Part shown: one piece after another, positions 1 through 6,494 of the stretch | Position numbering within the stretch: position 1 is the first letter of the stretch | Layout: every line of letters starts with the position of its first letter | Assembly: GCA_913053795.1 (NCBI GenBank) | Contig: CAJXGZ010000060.1 | Span: 1 to 9,922 of the forward strand | Direction of reading: 5' to 3' | Origin: an uncultured Rhodospirillales bacterium | GTDB taxonomy: Bacteria > Pseudomonadota > Alphaproteobacteria > Rhodospirillales > 2-02-FULL-58-16 | DNA length: 9,922 nucleotides | Notes under the pieces: generated by a model | Told to the model about the DNA's origin: nothing | What the model saw: the letters and a program-made list of their open reading frames with translations, nothing else | Database searches by the model: none | Program-made: the position numbers and the translations under genes

Positions 1-302
1 AAGGGTATCATTTGAATGAGTTTGGACCCTAAGTAGTCGTGGACCTTGGCCTCGCACAGCAGTTGATCCTGGAAGTGATCCGCGAACTCGCCGTAGCTGG
101 CGAAGTTGATGAGCCCCTTTGCGTCGTTCGCCGGCATTTTCAGATCGTTGTCCTCCAGCATCATCCTGAAGGCGATCATGCACAGTTCCTCCAGCTTGTA
201 TTCGGGGTAGGATTTTTTAAAAGGGGCGCAGCCTCCGGCGGCCATGTAGACGGGCCTTGACCATTTGGGAATGCGCAGACTGCCGTCCTGAAAGGAAATC
301 AT
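1..302 (-). CDS. Thiolase-like (acetyl-CoA acetyltransferase family) protein, N-terminal part only
   Basis: The frame is open from the ATG at 302 down to the left edge, giving about 100 residues with no stop, so the gene is cut by the window. The start is supported by AAGGAG six bases upstream of the ATG on the minus strand. Residues 18-27 (VYMAAGGCAP) followed by FKK, and then an ELCMIAFRMMLED helix, resemble the N-terminal beta-strand and first helix of thiolases of the SCP-x/acetyl-CoA acetyltransferase type. The next stretch (NFASYGEFADHFQDQ) is compatible with the lead-up to the nucleophilic cysteine loop. The catalytic residues lie outside the window, so activity cannot be judged. If it is a thiolase, it would condense or cleave acyl-CoA thioesters in the cytoplasm. 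It is transcribed divergently from the DUF1489 gene and has no obvious link to the other genes here. Confidence 0.62.
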   Translation of the reverse strand, partial: MISFQDGSLRIPKWSRPVYMAAGGCAPFKKSYPEYKLEELCMIAFRMMLEDNDLKMPANDAKGLINFASYGEFADHFQDQLLCEAKVHDYLGSKLIQMIP

Positions 303-312
303 GCAAGTCTCC

Positions 313-341
313 TTGGAAGATGCGCCGCCGCCCCCCATAAT
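313..341 (+). promoter_or_regulatory. Candidate sigma70-like promoter for the DUF1489 gene
   Basis: TTGGAA at 313-318 and CATAAT at 336-341 are separated by exactly 17 bases. They match the -35 consensus at four of six positions and the -10 consensus at five of six. Transcription would begin near 348, about 30 bases before the ATG at 379. The element sits in the only gap between two divergent genes, where a promoter is expected. This is a pattern match only; alphaproteobacterial promoters are often less consensus-like. Confidence 0.35.
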
Positions 342-378
342 ATAGGGAGAGCCCTGTTGTTTTTGAAGACCGCATAAA

Positions 379-804
379 ATGACCGTGAACCTTGTTAAAA
401 TGGCTGTGGGCGCGCGCGGCCCAGCCCATCTGGCCCAAATCCAGGCTGACCGCTTGCGGCAAGCCGAGAATATGGATATCAGGCACATCACCCGCCATGC
501 GCCCAGGCGGGCTTCGGAGCTGTTGGACGGCGGCTCCATTTACTGGGTGATCAGGGGCTTCATCCGGATGCGCCAGTTGATCCTCGGCGTCGAGCGTTTA
601 GTCAACGCCGAAGCCCGTCCGTCCTGCGCTCTGGTCCTTGATCCCATGCTGGTGAAGGTGGAGCTCAGGGCGCTCAAGGCTTTTCAGGGATGGCGCTATT
701 TGGAGACGCAAAAGGCGCCGCCCGATAATGTTGCGCCGGAAAACGCCGGCAACGGCATGCCGCGGGAATTGGCGATGGAATTAAAGGCTTTGGGCCTGTT
801 ATAG
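379..804 (+). CDS. DUF1489 family protein
   Basis: This 141-residue protein matches what I know of the DUF1489 family, short cytoplasmic proteins of unknown function conserved across Alphaproteobacteria. Visible family hallmarks are the N-terminal VNLVKMAVGA strand, the HITRHAPRRASELLDGGS segment (residues 36-53), the YWVIRG core (55-60), the ILG motif (68-70) and the LVLDP plus FQGWRYL blocks (85-89 and 102-108). The length is normal for the family and the protein looks intact. There is no signal peptide or membrane segment. The ATG at 379 is the natural start because the conserved N-terminal strand begins immediately after it; the ribosome binding site is weak. It is followed by a 95-base gap before the response regulator and is probably a separate transcription unit. 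Its biochemical role is unknown. Confidence 0.85.
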   Translation: MTVNLVKMAVGARGPAHLAQIQADRLRQAENMDIRHITRHAPRRASELLDGGSIYWVIRGFIRMRQLILGVERLVNAEARPSCALVLDPMLVKVELRALKAFQGWRYLETQKAPPDNVAPENAGNGMPRELAMELKALGLL

Positions 805-899
805 GTATTAATTGTTGGCGGCGGGTTGTTGTTTTGATGAGGCTATTGGTTCTAAAATGGATTCTTGCGAGGCCCCGTCTTTTTATTGCATAGGTTTGT

Positions 900-1418
900 A
901 TGTCCGGCTTTGATTTTACCAAACTGAAGATTCTGATCGTCGAGGATAATGTCCATTTCCGGACGCTTGTCAGGACGATTCTTGAAACTTTGGGGGTTCA
1001 CGACATTGAAGAAGCGCTGGACGGCGGCGAAGCCATGGATGTTTTGAAAAACTTCAAAGCGGATATGGCGATCCTTGACTGGAAGATGGATGGGGTGGAC
1101 GGCGTCGAGTGCGTCCGCAGAATCCGCACCGGGGAAGGCGCCGCCAACAAGTTCCTGCCGATTATCCTCTGTTCGGGCTACTCTGTAGCCAGATTAAAAC
1201 GCGAAGCGCTTGACGCCGGCGTCAACGCTTTTTTGTCCAAGCCGATTTCCGCGAAATCGCTGTTGTCCAGGATTACCATGGTCATGGAGCAAAAGCTGCC
1301 CTTCGTCGAGGCTGGAGATTATTTCGGACCGGACCGGCGGAGCCGCGACAAATCCTTTGACGGGCCGGACCATCGCAAGAAACAAGCGAAATTGATCCCC
1401 GTGGGTGGCGAGACGTAG
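900..1418 (+). CDS. CheY-like single-domain response regulator with an FGPDRR-type tail
   Basis: Residues 9-130 form a receiver domain. It shows the acidic pair E15-D16 in ILIVEDN, the phospho-acceptor D60 in AILDWKMDG, the switch serine S92 in LCSGYS, and K114-P115 in FLSKPIS. All residues needed for phosphorylation are therefore present. There is no DNA-binding or enzymatic output domain. The remaining 40 residues are basic and polar and contain YFGPDRRSRD (141-150) followed by a GPDHRKK repeat-like echo. This tail type is common on alphaproteobacterial stand-alone regulators. A single-domain regulator of this kind usually signals by protein-protein contact, as CheY does with FliM/FliN. Being first in a tight cluster with a FliF-tail-like protein and a FliN-like protein supports a motility-related role (inference). 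The ATG at 900 has only a weak AGG five bases upstream. The cognate kinase is not in the window. Confidence 0.9.
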   Translation: MSGFDFTKLKILIVEDNVHFRTLVRTILETLGVHDIEEALDGGEAMDVLKNFKADMAILDWKMDGVDGVECVRRIRTGEGAANKFLPIILCSGYSVARLKREALDAGVNAFLSKPISAKSLLSRITMVMEQKLPFVEAGDYFGPDRRSRDKSFDGPDHRKKQAKLIPVGGET

Positions 1419-1430
1419 GAAAGGACCCGC

Positions 1431-1640
1431 TTGGGTTTATTGAAAATGGCGAAAAACCTTTACGCACCCGAAATTTCAACGGTGAAAGCCGAAGAGGCTT
1501 TGGTTCACGGCGCCATCGACCTTGAAGGCGTCGAGGGGCGGGTCAATAATTCGCTCGTCAAGAAAGTCGGCGAACTTGTTGTAAAACACTCAAGCGAGTC
1601 GCTATCGATAATCCGGGACTGGATGTCCCTGAAACCATAG
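1431..1640 (+). CDS. Small protein resembling the FliG-binding C-terminal tail of FliF
   Basis: This 69-residue soluble protein has no signal peptide or membrane segment. Residues 29-65 (from IDLEGVEG through VKKVGELVVKH to SLSIIRDWM) resemble the extreme C-terminus of alphaproteobacterial FliF. In those proteins, a short helix and an 'I-I-R-x-W' ending form the segment that docks onto FliG. Here that segment stands alone, without the membrane ring-building parts of FliF. The start is taken as TTG at 1431, supported by AGGAAAGG about seven bases upstream; ATG at 1446 is an alternative that removes five residues and leaves the conserved part intact. It begins 12 bases after the response regulator stop and ends 9 bases before the FliN-like start, so all three are probably cotranscribed and translationally linked. 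The FliF resemblance is from memory of the family. The gene itself is well supported by context and spacing. Confidence 0.72.
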   Translation: MGLLKMAKNLYAPEISTVKAEEALVHGAIDLEGVEGRVNNSLVKKVGELVVKHSSESLSIIRDWMSLKP

Positions 1641-1649
1641 GAGTGATCC

Positions 1650-1913
1650 ATGGCTAATGACGCCGGAGAGAAGGAAGCCGTCTACAGCGTTCCCATTGAC
1701 GTGATCGCCGTCCTGGGCTCGGCTTTCATGCCGGTGAGTCAATTGCTGAAATTGGGACGCGGCGCCGTTGTGCAGTTGGATCGCTTGGTCGACGAGGATA
1801 TCGAAGTCTTCGCCAATGACCAACTCATCGCCTACGGCGAAGTCACGGTTTCAGAGGACCGCCTGTCGGTGAAAATAACCAACATTATCAAAAGCAATAT
1901 GGCGAAGATTTGA
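1650..1913 (+). CDS. fliN: FliN/SpoA-domain flagellar motor switch protein
   Basis: The 87-residue product is almost entirely one SpoA (FliN/FliM C-terminal) domain. Residues 11-24 (VYSVPIDVIAVLGS) form the first strand, LLKLGRGAVVQLDR (32-45) is the classic L-x-L-x-x-G-x-V-x-x-L-D signature, and IEVFANDQLIAYGEV (51-65) with LSVKITNII (72-80) completes the fold. FliN lines the lower part of the flagellar C-ring and binds phosphorylated CheY in several bacteria. The protein is shorter than Escherichia coli FliN (137 residues) because it has almost no N-terminal extension. AGGAG six bases upstream of the ATG is a good ribosome binding site. The upstream response regulator and FliF-tail-like gene fit a motor-switch function. 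It may be an accessory paralogue rather than the main FliN, which cannot be decided without the rest of the genome. Confidence 0.87.
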   Translation: MANDAGEKEAVYSVPIDVIAVLGSAFMPVSQLLKLGRGAVVQLDRLVDEDIEVFANDQLIAYGEVTVSEDRLSVKITNIIKSNMAKI

Positions 1914-2072
1914 GGCGACGCGGCTTTTCACGCGCGCGGCGCAACGGATACTTGCCGCCGATGCCCTTCGCGGTTCCCATGGACTTAATTATTAGACGGC
2001 GTTTATGGGTTTATTAACCATTCCCACTGCTTCATGCAAAGGAGGGTAAGTCCAAATTGAAGGGGGCCGGGC

Positions 2073-2447
2073 ATGTCATTAGCTCGCCATGCGTTTCGCG
2101 CTGCGGCGATCATGGCCGTCTCCACCGCGTTAGGCGTGGGGTTCATAAAAAATTACATCAATGCAAAACCCGCTCTTTCACAAATAGTTTCATTGCCTAT
2201 GCCGCCGGCCCCCATGCCCGTTGAGGATTTGGCTGAGGAGACGCCGCCGGCCCCCATACCCATTGAGGATTTGGCGGAAGCGCCGCCGCCGGCGCCGCGC
2301 CCAGATAAACCCGCCGTCAGAAAAGCATCCTCAAGCCCGCCGTCCGCGCCCCCTCCGCCGACAGCGCATGTGGCCCATGTGGAGCGCCGGGCATTGACGC
2401 CGTTCAAGAGTGCTTTTTCACCGAAAAGATTTCCGCATTGGGATTAA
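2073..2447 (+). CDS. Membrane-anchored proline-rich protein of unknown function
   Basis: I do not recognise a family. The 124-residue protein has a short basic N-terminus and one hydrophobic stretch (about residues 9-26), which could be a membrane anchor or an uncleaved signal sequence. The rest would then be periplasmic. Residues 43-75 hold two copies of a 14-residue unit (P-P-A-P-x-P-x-E-D-L-A-E-x-x) and the start of a third, and are followed by basic and proline-rich stretches such as SAPPPP. The design, an anchor plus an extended proline-rich arm, recalls TonB or other envelope-spanning linkers, but no TonB C-terminal domain is present. The ATG at 2073 follows AAGGGGG at a spacing of six bases. 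It stands 159 bases after the FliN-like gene and converges on the outer-membrane channel gene. The high-GC repeat means the frame should be regarded as likely, not certain. Confidence 0.6.
   Translation: MSLARHAFRAAAIMAVSTALGVGFIKNYINAKPALSQIVSLPMPPAPMPVEDLAEETPPAPIPIEDLAEAPPPAPRPDKPAVRKASSSPPSAPPPPTAHVAHVERRALTPFKSAFSPKRFPHWD
2201..2297 (+). repeat. 42-base tandem repeat, two copies plus a partial third
   Basis: The block GCCGCCGGCCCCCAT starts at 2201 and again at 2243, and a diverged GCCGCCGGCGCCG starts at 2285, giving a constant period of 42 bases (14 codons). Within each full unit the segment TTGAGGATTTGGC is also conserved. The repeat keeps the reading frame and encodes the Pro-rich/EDLAE units of the surrounding protein, so copy number can vary without breaking it. 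Confidence 0.85.
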
Positions 2448-2450
2448 TGG

Positions 2451-2477
2451 GCCGCGTTTTCAATACTTAAAACGGGC
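2451..2477. terminator. Candidate bidirectional terminator between convergent genes
   Basis: CGTTTT at 2455-2460 and AAAACG at 2469-2474 form a perfect 6-bp stem with an 8-base loop. GCC at 2451-2453 and GGC at 2475-2477 extend it across one unpaired base. It lies in the 33-base gap between the stops of two convergent genes. The A and T runs are inside the stem, not after it, so it is not a textbook rho-independent terminator, but the location fits a shared terminator. Confidence 0.4.
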
Positions 2478-2480
2478 TGA

Positions 2481-4310
2481 TCAACGGACCAGAATATGAC
2501 AGCCCTGGCCTTCCAAGCGCAGGTTGTCGCAAAGTTCGTCTGCGTTGTTTCTTTCCTCAAAAGGCCCAACCAGCATGGTGTACCAGTTTCCATTCTTGAT
2601 TGGCGCTTTCTCCATGCGGAAAGTGGGGGTCATTTCTTTTAGCTGTTTGGGGTAGCGGGCTTTAAACAAACGCCAATGGCGGTCTGCGGCGGCTTCGCTC
2701 CACGTTGCGGTAAGCTGAACCCAGAATCCCTCTTCATCGGTAAGGCTTGGCGAATTCCCGCTTACGGGGATGTAGGGATCTTTCAATATTTTGAATTCAC
2801 GATTGATATTCTTAAGGTCCTTGCCTTTTTCAGCTTTCGCCACAACAAAGTCGCCTTGAGACTCCATGCCGCCGCCAAGGGCCTTGAACAAATCCACGGA
2901 AGCCTGAAGCCGTTCAAGCTTCACCCGGTGCAGTTCATCCGTGTCTTGATAGAGCGTGCGCTCGGTATCCAGAAGCGTGAGGTAGTCAAGCATGCCGATG
3001 GCGTAGGTGGTGTTGGAGAGCTCATATGAAATGCCGGCGGCCTTGACGGCTTCAAGCTGGGCTTCCTTGCGCAGGGTGAGGAAGCGGATTGACACCAAGG
3101 CGTCCTCCACCTCTTTCATGGCGGTATAGATGCTCTTTTTGTAGTTTTGCACCAGCACGCCATGGCGCGCTTCGGCGAATTCCACTTGGCTTTTGCGTTT
3201 TCCGGCGTCGAAAATAATCTGCGTTATTGCAAGAGCCGCATTATAAAAAAGGCTCTCGGGTGAAAGGAATGTGGCGAGATTACGGCTGCTGAAGCCTCTT
3301 TCCGCCGTCAACTTGAAGGTGGGAAGCAATTGGGTGCGCGCCACGTCAATGGATGCGTCCGCCGAGATAAGTTCGGCTTCCGCTTCGCGGATATCCGGGC
3401 GGCGCAAGAGCAGCCGTGAAGGCAAGCCCGGCTGCACATCGGGAAAAGTAACGTCGTTAAGGGTCTTGCTTTTAATGGTTATCTCCGAAGGCGCCTTGCC
3501 CAAGAGAAGGGCGATGGAGTTCAGGGCGTGCTCCCTTTGCAACTCCAAGACGGGGATAACCGCCGCCGCCGAGAATACGGCGGCCCGTTGCTGGGCGATC
3601 TGCAAGGCCGTGGCTTCGCCGTTTTCCAGACGTTCTTCAACGGCCTTCAGCATTTCCTTGTGGGTGTGCTGTGTTTTGACGGCCGTTTGAACCCTGTCAT
3701 TGAAGGAAAGATATTGCAGGAAGCTGGTGACAACGCTTGAAGTCAAAGTCAGCGCCACGGTCTCGCGGGCGAAAATACTGGACCAGGCTTTCTGATAAGC
3801 CGCTTCGCTGGCGGCGGCGCTCTTGCCCCAAAGGTCAAGCTCGTAGCTGATATTTATTCCCACTTCATATTTTTTCTTGGATTGTATTTTTTCGCCCGGC
3901 TTCACGAGGCCCTTGTACAAGGGGGCTTCGATTCCATAGTCGCCGGAGCTGCTAATTTCAGGCCACTGATCAGCCCATACCGATCCCCAGAGGGCTTTGA
4001 ATTCATTAATTCTGCTGACGGCGGCCTTGAGCTCATGGTTGTTGGCCAAAGCGGTCTCAACAAGATTGTTAAGCTCATCGTTTTCGAAATAAACCCACCA
4101 TTTTGATATGTTTTGGGGAACGGTCATGGAGGCGGCGCGGCCCGGCTTGGCGTCCGTCTCTGATTGTTCGCCGGAGCTATGGAGGTAAGATTTGGGCAGG
4201 TCCACTTTTGGAATGGCGTAGTCATCCCGTTTGAGGGCGCATCCTGCAAGTGTAACGGATAAAACGAGGAATCCCAGACGCGACGGTATGCCCATTACCA
4301 TCCCTTTCAT
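2481..4310 (-). CDS. NodT/TolC-family outer-membrane lipoprotein with a C-terminal SPOR domain
   Basis: The first 24 residues form a lipoprotein signal with the lipobox LAGC (modified Cys24, followed by Ala, so outer-membrane sorting is expected). Two outer-membrane efflux protein repeats follow. The first contains WWVYFENDELNNLV and the family hallmark SYELDLWGK (155-163); the second contains LLLRRPDIREAEAEL and coiled-coil helices. Such proteins form a trimeric channel-tunnel through the outer membrane and periplasm. Residues 528-609 add a SPOR-like domain (GFWVQL through NWYTMLVGPF to GCHILVR), a fold that typically binds denuded peptidoglycan. The extra domain explains the length of 609 residues against about 450-500 usual. 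The ATG at 4310 is the longest start; the in-frame ATG at 4295 has AAAGG seven bases upstream, still keeps the signal peptide and may be the true start. It lies about 60 bases downstream of the regulator gene on the same strand and divergent from the ABC exporter, so it is probably the exporter's outer-membrane partner. Confidence 0.9.
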   Translation of the reverse strand: MKGMVMGIPSRLGFLVLSVTLAGCALKRDDYAIPKVDLPKSYLHSSGEQSETDAKPGRAASMTVPQNISKWWVYFENDELNNLVETALANNHELKAAVSRINEFKALWGSVWADQWPEISSSGDYGIEAPLYKGLVKPGEKIQSKKKYEVGINISYELDLWGKSAAASEAAYQKAWSSIFARETVALTLTSSVVTSFLQYLSFNDRVQTAVKTQHTHKEMLKAVEERLENGEATALQIAQQRAAVFSAAAVIPVLELQREHALNSIALLLGKAPSEITIKSKTLNDVTFPDVQPGLPSRLLLRRPDIREAEAELISADASIDVARTQLLPTFKLTAERGFSSRNLATFLSPESLFYNAALAITQIIFDAGKRKSQVEFAEARHGVLVQNYKKSIYTAMKEVEDALVSIRFLTLRKEAQLEAVKAAGISYELSNTTYAIGMLDYLTLLDTERTLYQDTDELHRVKLERLQASVDLFKALGGGMESQGDFVVAKAEKGKDLKNINREFKILKDPYIPVSGNSPSLTDEEGFWVQLTATWSEAAADRHWRLFKARYPKQLKEMTPTFRMEKAPIKNGNWYTMLVGPFEERNNADELCDNLRLEGQGCHILVR

Positions 4311-4368
4311 TCAAGCATCTCGGATCAAAACTACAGAAAGAAAGATTAAGGGGTGGTTAAACGAAGGG

Positions 4369-6216
4369 TTATTCTTGAGCTTGCCCGTAATCCTTTAAGG
4401 CGAAACTGACGACGGCATGGACCATGGGATGGCGGAATCCAAAGGTTTCTTTTTTTCCGTTCAAGGGGGGCGTTCGCTGCAACAGTCCCGCCTTGACCGC
4501 CTTATCAAGCGCTGAAGCCAGATCATCCTCGTTGCCAAGCCAGTCCCGAAGAAAATCATCGCGAGACTGTTCTCCCTGGATTTTCGCCGCCAGCCGTAAG
4601 AGATGCCGGTCCAGTTCGAATGTGTCGATGCGCGCAATGACCAACGACAGAAGGCACAAGGGCAAAGGAAGTTCATGGCCGGGATCGCTTTCCTTGCCAG
4701 CTGTTTTTTTTGAGCCTTGGTCAAGCAAGTGGCGCGTCATCTCAACAGTGAATACAGGGACGCCCGCGGCCATGGCGCAGATTTTCGATTTTTCCTTGGC
4801 GGCGCCGGCGTGGAGGTCTTTGAGTATTTCAGTGATGGATTTTTTTTCTAGACGCTTCAAACGGATAGCCGTTGCGCCCGTCCTGATTTTACCCGGAAGT
4901 TGGCCGCGGCCGCGGCCGGCTAGGATAAAGAGTATAGGCGCCTTCGCCATCTTCGTAAGGATGGAGGAAAGTTCACTCATGGCTTTTTTCGGCAATAAAT
5001 GCGTGTCATCCACTATTATCACCGTCGGTTTCGTGGGCGGCGAGTCAATCAAGCTCTTCTTGAAATCGGTGACGGGAACGCTGCGTCTTGATCCCGGTTC
5101 AATCAGGCAGCCGGCGATAGAGGCCGCCGGCTGGCTGTCCGGCGCCGGGCAGGACCTCATCCAGACGGAAATTTCGTAATCGGCGCAACGGTCCGTGAAG
5201 CTCCATAACAGCGCTGACTTGCCGATGCCGCTCTCTCCCTCCAAGAGAATAACGCCGCCTTTTCCCTCCGCTAACCGGGCCAGATGATCGACGAGCGTTT
5301 TCATCTCATTTACACGGCCCCGCAATGGGGTCTCTAGATTTCGGCCGCAAAGGCGCCATTGGAAGGGGTTGGTCAAGGGAACGGTTTTAAGCGCTTGTCC
5401 GCGGTGGTCGGCGCCGAGAAATCGAATCAATTTAAGGGCGGGCTCGCCGAGCGCCAATTTTCCGGGCTTTGCTTGGGCGCATAGCTCGCGCGTCGTGGCG
5501 ATCACCGCGCCGGCGATGGCTTCTCCGGACCAGGCCCCAAGCCTGTTCATGCTCGCCATGACGACGCCGCTTGAAAGGCCGCCGCGCAGGGTGACTTTAC
5601 CGCCTTCGCGCGCGGCAATATCGGTAGCCACCGCCGTTGCGGCGCGCACGGCTCGAAGCACGTCATGGGTTCGTGTTTTCTCGACGCCAAAGATCATGTC
5701 GCCGCCACCGCCGCGGCGGGCGAAGAAAATAGCGCTAAAATCGAAAGCGACATCAGCAAGCGTTCGGTAAAGGCGGCGCTGGAAATCCTGGCTTACATCC
5801 CCAGCCTTTTTTACCGGGATTAGACTTAAGACCGTGACGGGGCGACGCTCCAATGCGGTTTCGGCGGTCATCGCCTCTTCATTTTCTCTGGTCTTGGCGT
5901 CGGCGTCGTTGAGCGAAAACCCCCTGGATACGGCCATGGCTCGATTGGTGACGTTGAGCTTCTTGAACAAGGCGACGACATGTTGCTTGACCGTGCCTAG
6001 GCCAATCCCAAGCTCGTAGGCGATCTCTTTGTTGGCTTTGCCTTTCTGAAGCAGAGAAAGGATTTCCAACTGACGCGGGGAAAGTTGGGGCGCTTTTTCC
6101 TTGGAGCTTGACGCAGGGCCGGTTACGTCGACGTTGCCGCTCGATGTCTTCACGGAAGGCATCACATATTTTTCCCAAGTTATGCCCAATACTAATAAGG
6201 ACGGTGCGCCATCCAC
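4369..6216 (-). CDS. LuxR-type HTH regulator with degenerate cyclase-like and STAND-like NTPase domains
   Basis: The 615-residue frame has three parts. Residues 44-100 form a LuxR/GerE helix-turn-helix (LSPRQLEILSLL, NKEIAYELG, TVKQHVVALFKKL). Residues 126-265 resemble a class III nucleotide cyclase homology domain: GGDMIFGV (171-178), RAVRAA, a GGLSSGVV strand and GEAIAGAVIATTREL. The first metal-binding Asp is missing (VTVLSLIP) and the usual transition-state Asn is absent, so catalysis is unlikely. Residues 300-610 form an AAA/STAND-type NTPase with an LRGR entry motif, Walker A GESGIGKS (327-334) and Walker B VIIVDD (399-404), ending in a winged-helix-like FRHPMVHAVV segment. No TPR sensor repeats follow. 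It probably regulates the outer-membrane channel gene about 60 bases downstream and possibly the divergent exporter (inference). The true start may be ATG 6162 or GTG 6165, which have GGGA upstream and lose only 17-18 unremarkable residues; AAGGG lies too close to the ATG at 6216. Confidence 0.85.
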   Translation of the reverse strand: MDGAPSLLVLGITWEKYVMPSVKTSSGNVDVTGPASSSKEKAPQLSPRQLEILSLLQKGKANKEIAYELGIGLGTVKQHVVALFKKLNVTNRAMAVSRGFSLNDADAKTRENEEAMTAETALERRPVTVLSLIPVKKAGDVSQDFQRRLYRTLADVAFDFSAIFFARRGGGGDMIFGVEKTRTHDVLRAVRAATAVATDIAAREGGKVTLRGGLSSGVVMASMNRLGAWSGEAIAGAVIATTRELCAQAKPGKLALGEPALKLIRFLGADHRGQALKTVPLTNPFQWRLCGRNLETPLRGRVNEMKTLVDHLARLAEGKGGVILLEGESGIGKSALLWSFTDRCADYEISVWMRSCPAPDSQPAASIAGCLIEPGSRRSVPVTDFKKSLIDSPPTKPTVIIVDDTHLLPKKAMSELSSILTKMAKAPILFILAGRGRGQLPGKIRTGATAIRLKRLEKKSITEILKDLHAGAAKEKSKICAMAAGVPVFTVEMTRHLLDQGSKKTAGKESDPGHELPLPLCLLSLVIARIDTFELDRHLLRLAAKIQGEQSRDDFLRDWLGNEDDLASALDKAVKAGLLQRTPPLNGKKETFGFRHPMVHAVVSFALKDYGQAQE

Positions 6217-6494
6217 CCTTAATTTAGTTTATAGCATAATTATATTGAACATCACGTTTTTATTACTTTGGCCCCTATTTCCACGCGCTCGCCAAAGCCA
6301 CCCTGTTTTCTTGTGCATAACTCTGTGAGTAACCATGTGGTTGGTCCACATAGAATGAGGGTGATGCGGGCGTTCATTTAAAGTAGCATGTAACGGCATT
6401 CAAATTTTCGTTTAAGGCGGATTTGTTATTTTTACGTGACTTTAACCAATGTCTTCTGAGGAGGTTAAGGTCGTTTTCTGTATGAATCTTTAAG
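6217..6494. promoter_or_regulatory. Divergent intergenic control region between regulator and ABC exporter
   Basis: This 278-base non-coding stretch is distinctly more AT-rich than its surroundings and separates two divergent genes, so it should hold both promoters. On the minus strand a perfect TATAAT occurs at 6244-6239, well placed for the regulator gene, but no convincing -35 element lies at the right distance. A 6-bp inverted repeat lies at 6335-6351 and is listed separately. On the plus strand GAGGAGG (6458-6464) is a strong ribosome-binding-like sequence, but the next ATG (6482) opens only a three-codon frame. I see no clear plus-strand promoter and no coding potential here. Confidence 0.6.
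6335..6351. promoter_or_regulatory. Perfect 6-bp inverted repeat, candidate operator
   Basis: ATGTGG at 6335-6340 and CCACAT at 6346-6351 are exact reverse complements separated by TTGGT. A palindrome of this size could bind a dimeric helix-turn-helix protein, and the LuxR-type regulator encoded next door is the obvious candidate. It lies about 140 bases before the exporter start and about 120 bases upstream of the regulator start. A single copy is seen; a chance occurrence or a small RNA hairpin cannot be excluded. Confidence 0.35.

Noticed and set aside
1914..2072. Possible terminator or small RNA in the gap after the FliN-like gene
   Set aside because: The GC-rich runs just after the stop do not pair into a clean stem followed by a T run, and no promoter-terminator pair is evident.
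2073..2447. TonB-like energy transducer
   Set aside because: The N-terminal anchor and Pro-rich arm are similar, but the protein ends without the globular TonB C-terminal domain.
4424..5179. Plus-strand open frame of 251 codons opposite the regulator
   Set aside because: It is antisense to the NTPase domain with Walker motifs, has a low-complexity Ser/Arg-rich composition and resembles no family.
5420..5850. Active adenylate or guanylate cyclase
   Set aside because: The domain keeps the overall pattern but lacks the first metal-binding Asp and the usual Asn, so catalytic function is not supported.
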